A stretch of 64,000 nucleotides of DNA from Chitinophagaceae bacterium (GTDB lineage Bacteria > Bacteroidota > Bacteroidia > Chitinophagales > Chitinophagaceae). Shown in pieces: positions 60,563 through 64,000 of this stretch (its first letter is position 1; each line of letters opens with the position of its first letter). The notes under the pieces were generated by a model. The model saw only the letters and a program-made list of their open reading frames with translations. It did not search any database and was not told the origin of the DNA. The stretch spans positions 1-64,000 of the forward strand of contig JADBXR010000014.1 of assembly GCA_020403425.1 (NCBI GenBank), given 5' to 3'. A program made the position numbers and the translations under genes.

Positions 60563-61116
60563 TTCTTACCGCTCCAGCAGGATGGTAGTGGTCAGAAGTT
60601 TTATGGTGGGTTACAAGTTATCGGTCTTGTTTTCGGTGTTACACGAACAAGACACGATCACTTTCTTCTTATTTCCTTCTTGTTTTGTTCGTTACTGCTT
60701 TACCATTTCTTCCATCCCCGGCCGCTGAAAGAGCGAACAGGAATAGGATCAGAATAGAACCAGTAACGGACCAAAAACGAATGAGAATGGGACCGGAAGG
60801 GCATTTGAAGGGCACTTAATGGGCACTTGAACCCCTGAAAGGGGGTGAGGTGGCAGAATTGACTTAGGGGGGTATGGGATCTGGTGTTTTACAGGTAAAC
60901 CGCGATGAGCCGGGTACTGAGTAACTCAGTGCCCGAAAATATTCGAATAGGGAAGACTATACAATGGCCGAATTTAATTGTAAGAAGGCTTTTCGATATT
61001 TTATCGTACACCCTGGAACTGTTGAACAGATGAGCAAGGAACAGATGAGCGGATGCATACGCCTTAGCAGGAACGCTACCTGATTATTGGATTTTGAGTA
61101 ACTTTCGGTAAATCCA
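60563..61116. other. Intergenic region upstream of the DUF4242-AraC gene
   Basis: No gene found. It contains a short direct repeat of GGGCAYTTRA near 60799-60830 and a hairpin (60911-60935). A TAACTTTC element (61099-61106) lies about 10 bases before the ATG at 61117 and is a probable promoter. Confidence 0.45.
60911..60935. other. Hairpin CGGGTACTGAG-TAA-CTCAGTGCCCG
   Basis: An 11-bp stem with one T-G wobble and a 3-base loop, about 180 bp upstream of the DUF4242-AraC gene. No T tract follows, so it may be an operator or RNA structure rather than a terminator. Confidence 0.5.
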
Positions 61117-62208
61117 ATGCACATGCCTATTTACATGGATCTACACATCCTCCCCGGGATCAACGCTGAGGATGCTGCCGATGCGCATTTTTTAGACGTG
61201 AAAAGCCAGGATGAACATGGCTGCAAATGTTTTACCTATTGGGTGGATAAGGAACAGGGTCAGGTATTCTGTCTGATAGAAGCCCCCTCCAAAGAAAATG
61301 TGGCCGAGCTGCACAGGAACACACATGGATTTGTGCCACATAAGATCATAGAAGTGGAGCCAGGTTTTGTACGTTCTTTTCTGGGCCGTATCACGGATCC
61401 TGAGCATGCGAAAAAGAACAAGCAGGGATTATTACTGATCGACGAACCCGCTTTCCGGATCATTCTTTTCATCACCGTTCCTGATCCGGTATTACAACAG
61501 GAACAATATGGCGTTGACCTGGCACAAGAACGCCTTACCCGCCGAAACCAGTTCATCCGCGAACAGATCGTCGAACACAAAGGCAAAGAAGTGATGTACG
61601 ATGGTAATGCGCTTCTGGGTTCTTTTATTGCAGCCAGTGATGCACTTGCTGCAGCCAGAGAGATACTGGCTTATGGAAAAGAGAATGAACAACACTACTC
61701 TATCAATATTCACGCCGGCCCGCCTGTGGGAACACTCGACACCCTGTTTGGAGAATGTCTGCAACTGCTGGAGCGCATGAGTACCTGGGTAAGACCAACA
61801 GGTATTTCTTTGACGCAGCCCATAAAAAACATACTGTCGAAAGAATTATTACACAGTGCCGACAAAGGCTTTTTCGTTCTTGACCAAAAAGAAGAGATCT
61901 TACTGAATAACTGGCTGACCGCATTGGAAAGATGCCACACCAGTGAATACCAGGTCAGCGATTACGCAAGATCGCTGAATATGAGCACCTCCCAACTTTA
62001 TCGCAATACAATCCGGCTTACCGGTTTCTCGCCCAATGAACTGTTACAAAAATACCGGCTGCAGAAGGCCCGATCATTGATGAAAGAAAAGAAGCTATCG
62101 ATCGCCGACATCGCTTTTCAGTGCGGGTTCAGCAGTCCGTCGTACTTCACCAAATGTTTCCGGAAAGCGCATGGCATATTGCCGCTTGCTTATATGGAGC
62201 GTTTATGA
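61117..62208 (+). CDS. DUF4242 - cyclase-like - AraC three-domain regulator
   Basis: A 363-residue protein with three parts. Residues about 5-95 match DUF4242 (YMDLHILPGINAEDAADAHF, GQVFCLIEAPSKENVAELH), the fold of the nickel-binding protein SCO4226. Residues about 125-255 resemble a class III nucleotidyl-cyclase domain (VMYDGNALLGSFIAASDALA, SINIHAGPP, LFGECLQLLERM) but lack obvious catalytic metal aspartates. Residues about 265-363 are an AraC HTH pair (ARSLNMSTSQLYR, LSIADIAFQCGFSSPSYFTK). It is probably a ligand- or metal-responsive regulator of the adjacent secreted DUF4242 gene. Confidence 0.85.
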   Translation: MHMPIYMDLHILPGINAEDAADAHFLDVKSQDEHGCKCFTYWVDKEQGQVFCLIEAPSKENVAELHRNTHGFVPHKIIEVEPGFVRSFLGRITDPEHAKKNKQGLLLIDEPAFRIILFITVPDPVLQQEQYGVDLAQERLTRRNQFIREQIVEHKGKEVMYDGNALLGSFIAASDALAAAREILAYGKENEQHYSINIHAGPPVGTLDTLFGECLQLLERMSTWVRPTGISLTQPIKNILSKELLHSADKGFFVLDQKEEILLNNWLTALERCHTSEYQVSDYARSLNMSTSQLYRNTIRLTGFSPNELLQKYRLQKARSLMKEKKLSIADIAFQCGFSSPSYFTKCFRKAHGILPLAYMERL

Positions 62209-62306
62209 ACCGGTTTGCAGGATTTTTACCATTTTTTGCACGATATGGTACAGCCATCCCCCTGGATGTGCGGGTAGTTTTGTTTCCTAAACCAACATCT
62301 TATACC

Positions 62307-62696
62307 ATGAAACAAACTACCAACCTCTACCGCCTGCTTTTGGTAGGCCTTCTCCTGATCCCCGGATTTTTTGCCATGGCGCAACAAACGGGCAACACCA
62401 AGAAAGAAACGCCGGTTATGAAGACCTACCTAATCGAAAGGGATATTCCCGGCGCCAGTAAGTTCACCAATATCGAGCTGAAGGGCATTTCGCAAAAATC
62501 CTGTACGGTGCTGACCGAAATGGGCCCGAAGATCAAATGGCAGCAGAGTTATGTTGCGGGTAATAAAATTTACTGCGTATACCAGGCCGAGAACGAGGAA
62601 CTGTTAAGAGAGCATGCCAAAAAAGGCGGTTTCCCGATCACACAGATCACCGAAATCGCCAATATCATCAGTCCGGAAACAGCTAAGGACAAGTAA
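62307..62696 (+). CDS. Secreted DUF4242 protein
   Basis: A 129-residue protein with a signal peptide (about 1-25, ending FFAMAQ) and a single DUF4242 domain (about 38-125, MKTYLIERDIPGASKFTNIE, SYVAGNKIYCVYQAENEELL). DUF4242 domains adopt a ferredoxin-like fold and one member binds nickel. Here the protein is exported to the periplasm. It follows the DUF4242-AraC regulator by about 100 bp, with TAGTTTTG at 62275-62282 as a possible own promoter. ATG at 62307 gives the signal peptide. Confidence 0.85.
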   Translation: MKQTTNLYRLLLVGLLLIPGFFAMAQQTGNTKKETPVMKTYLIERDIPGASKFTNIELKGISQKSCTVLTEMGPKIKWQQSYVAGNKIYCVYQAENEELLREHAKKGGFPITQITEIANIISPETAKDK

Positions 62697-62735
62697 ACAG
62701 AGGTCTATCCACGTTAAAACCACTACCGGGTATCG

Positions 62736-62782
62736 CCGCGCCTTTGCGTCTTTGCGAGCAAACTCTCTCGCAAAGACGCGGG
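62736..62782. repeat. REP-like extragenic palindrome, copy 2
   Basis: GCGTCTTTGCGAG (62746-62758) and CTCGCAAAGACGC (62767-62779) form a perfect 13-bp stem with an 8-base loop, between convergent genes. The sequence is shared with 50931-50984. Confidence 0.8.
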
Positions 62783-62816
62783 TGAGGCTGAACGAACGGT
62801 ATCGCCTTACGCCGCA

Positions 62817-63143
62817 TCAGAACACCAGGAACAAGGTCTTATCTGAATCAACATACGAGATATAATACCTTTTCAAACTCATCAGGTTATAGTTTGAACT
62901 GGCAATGGAAACAAAGGGAGCATTGAACTGGTAGGTCTTTCCATAATCTGGTCCATACGTAATGGTACCACCACCACTGCCCGGAACATATTCCGTAGCA
63001 GGTATCACTCTTACCACACTCTCTGTTCTGATCACATCCTGGAGCCGCCTGGCTACAAGTTGCGCATCTGTTTCTGTCTCTTTTTTACAGGAGGCAGACA
63101 GGAGAACCAGCAAAACCAGTAATAGGGGGATTCGCTTTTTCAT
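62817..63143 (-). CDS. Small hypothetical lipoprotein (108 aa)
   Basis: A 108-residue exported lipoprotein: the signal peptide KKRIPLLLVLLVLLSASC ends in a lipobox Cys, followed by KKETETD. The mature part is hydrophilic with a Gly/Tyr segment (PGSGGGTITYGPDYGKTY) and no recognised domain. ATG at 63143 is used; an in-frame upstream start at 63188 would mask the signal. No neighbour suggests a function. Confidence 0.72.
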   Translation of the reverse strand: MKKRIPLLLVLLVLLSASCKKETETDAQLVARRLQDVIRTESVVRVIPATEYVPGSGGGTITYGPDYGKTYQFNAPFVSIASSNYNLMSLKRYYISYVDSDKTLFLVF

Positions 63144-63369
63144 AAGAAAAAATTTCCCAATTTTCGGATTTCCGGGGATTTCTAACAATGACCAATATCA
63201 TGGATCGACACGGCAAACGGTCGCGGCTATTTTCTTCCGGTTCGGCCAGGTAGCAAAACGCTGAAATTCACCGCAGAGACGGGGAGAACGGAGCGTTTGT
63301 ACAGAGTTACGGGGTGGTAAAATTACTGCATCCATTATTCCCGGCTCCATGAAGAATGTAACAAGGATA

Positions 63370-63480
63370 TCATTTTTGCTTTCTGATATACCTCACTATC
63401 AGGTAAATCATCGATGTCAGGAATAACAGGCAAACGATCGACCAAACAAAGAGGCCCGGACTAAATACATGTATTTCCAT
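63370..63480 (-). CDS. 36-residue single-span membrane protein
   Basis: A short open frame starting at ATG 63480 and ending TGA at 63370-63372. The product MEIHVFSPGLFVWSIVCLLF continues LTSMIYLIVRYIRKQK: one hydrophobic span (about 9-29) followed by a basic C-terminal tail, as expected of an inner-membrane miniprotein with its C-terminus in the cytoplasm. No Shine-Dalgarno is evident, which is common here. It fills the otherwise empty gap between the lipoprotein and phosphodiesterase genes. Function unknown. Confidence 0.6.
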   Translation of the reverse strand: MEIHVFSPGLFVWSIVCLLFLTSMIYLIVRYIRKQK

Positions 63481-63542
63481 GTAGCTATCTGGTTTTGTTG
63501 AAGGATTATTTCACAGTAAGTTACTCACTTGGCAACAGATAT

Positions 63543-64000
63543 TTAGTGTCGGAGTATATTTTTCAACACTTGCTGTTTTCCATCGATCTGCTGTTCATCA
63601 TACTTCAACCCCAACAGGTTGGCGATCAATGGGTATACATGTATGTTCTCAAAACCGGGTATCCGCAGACCCTGTTTAAATGCTGGTCCCCAGGCCAGGA
63701 AACTGGCGCGCATATCGGGCAGGTGGTTATCGAACCCATGTTTGCCGGGGGTGATCTTGCGGTTGTTGATATTGAACACTTTGGGCAAATGCGGTTCCAG
63801 TATCAGGTTGCCCAGTCGCCGGTAGCGGTCATCGCTTGTTCTGTAATGCCAGTGGGCGGGGGTTTCATCCAGTTTGTATACGGTAAAGGCGGTCTCATTT
63901 TTCAGCGCCTGGTAAGTGCTTTCGATGCGGCTGCTGTCTTTAGCATATACATGCAGCAACGCATCGCCGGAAGGCACGATGAATGCCGCGGTATCGATCG
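63543..64000 (-). CDS. Type I phosphodiesterase / nucleotide pyrophosphatase, C-terminal part
   Basis: The last 152 residues of a larger protein whose 5' part lies beyond the right edge; the frame is open to base 64000. The segment KHGFDNHLPDMRASFLAWGP matches the conserved metal-site region of ENPP/alkaline-phosphatase-superfamily enzymes (HGxDN...M). The end resembles the ENPP tail (NIHVYPLIANLLGL). Such enzymes are usually exported and hydrolyse phosphodiester or pyrophosphate bonds of nucleotides. Substrate unknown. Confidence 0.85.
   Translation of the reverse strand, partial: IDTAAFIVPSGDALLHVYAKDSSRIESTYQALKNETAFTVYKLDETPAHWHYRTSDDRYRRLGNLILEPHLPKVFNINNRKITPGKHGFDNHLPDMRASFLAWGPAFKQGLRIPGFENIHVYPLIANLLGLKYDEQQIDGKQQVLKNILRH

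Noticed and set aside
60430..61116. Hidden tRNA or small RNA gene in the long gap
   Set aside because: The hairpins do not assemble into a cloverleaf and no CCA-like end or conserved tRNA arms were seen.

Overview
The window looks like a chromosome segment from a Bacteroidota bacterium, most probably Chitinophagaceae. The evidence is internal: a TonB-dependent receptor with a carboxypeptidase-like N-terminal domain, HYC_CC_PP and heavy-metal-binding-domain proteins beside a Cus-type efflux system, a 7TMR-DISM histidine kinase paired with a LytTR regulator, DUF1080 and Tat-exported Gfo/Idh proteins, Ig-like surface repeats rich in NPLPTATI, and promoter-like TAnnTTNG elements a few bases before start codons. 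I see no rRNA, tRNA, CRISPR array, prophage or insertion sequence.

Layout. 1-1.4 kb: the 5' part of a large secreted repeat protein. 1.7-10.2 kb: FIST sensory protein, MATE exporter, CorA, YheT-like hydrolase, RecQ and a papain-like protease. 10.3-14.9 kb: three sugar genes (DUF1080, Tat-type Gfo/Idh oxidoreductase, TIM-barrel isomerase-like protein) around two small regulators (XRE, NarL-type) whose upstream regions are rich in palindromes. 15-23 kb: small conserved proteins, NdpA-like protein, SDR, PhzF, DOPA-dioxygenase-like YgiD, PepSY-like lipoprotein and an amidase. 23.3-27.7 kb: an ABC/HlyD/TolC export operon whose ABC protein has degenerate catalytic motifs. 28-30.5 kb: isocitrate dehydrogenase divergent from a LysR regulator.

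30.6-38.5 kb is a Cus-like copper/silver efflux operon. It has two adaptors, a TolC protein, an RND pump split into two overlapping genes, a secreted protein of three metal-binding repeats and a HYC_CC_PP protein. 38.6-46.9 kb is an uptake and catabolism operon: Na+/solute symporter, exported hydrolase, TonB receptor, acyl-CoA-synthetase-like ligase, cytosolic hydrolase and SDR. It follows a LytTR regulator that is divergent from its probable 7TMR-DISM kinase. 49.9-53.9 kb: a membrane Fe-S protein and pyruvate phosphate dikinase.

54-57.7 kb holds a tightly packed D-aminoacylase / DUF1611 / dipeptide-epimerase operon, which may process D-amino acids or D-Glu-containing peptides. 57.8-60.4 kb: a GH63-like glucosidase. 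61.1-62.7 kb: a regulator joining a DUF4242 domain, a cyclase-like domain and an AraC DNA-binding domain, beside a secreted stand-alone DUF4242 protein. The window ends with a small lipoprotein, a 36-residue membrane protein and the 3' end of a nucleotide pyrophosphatase/phosphodiesterase gene.

The most interesting loci are the D-amino-acid/dipeptide operon, the paired DUF4242 genes, the split RND pump and the catabolic operon with its two-component system. All functional assignments rest on reading motifs by eye; no database search was run.
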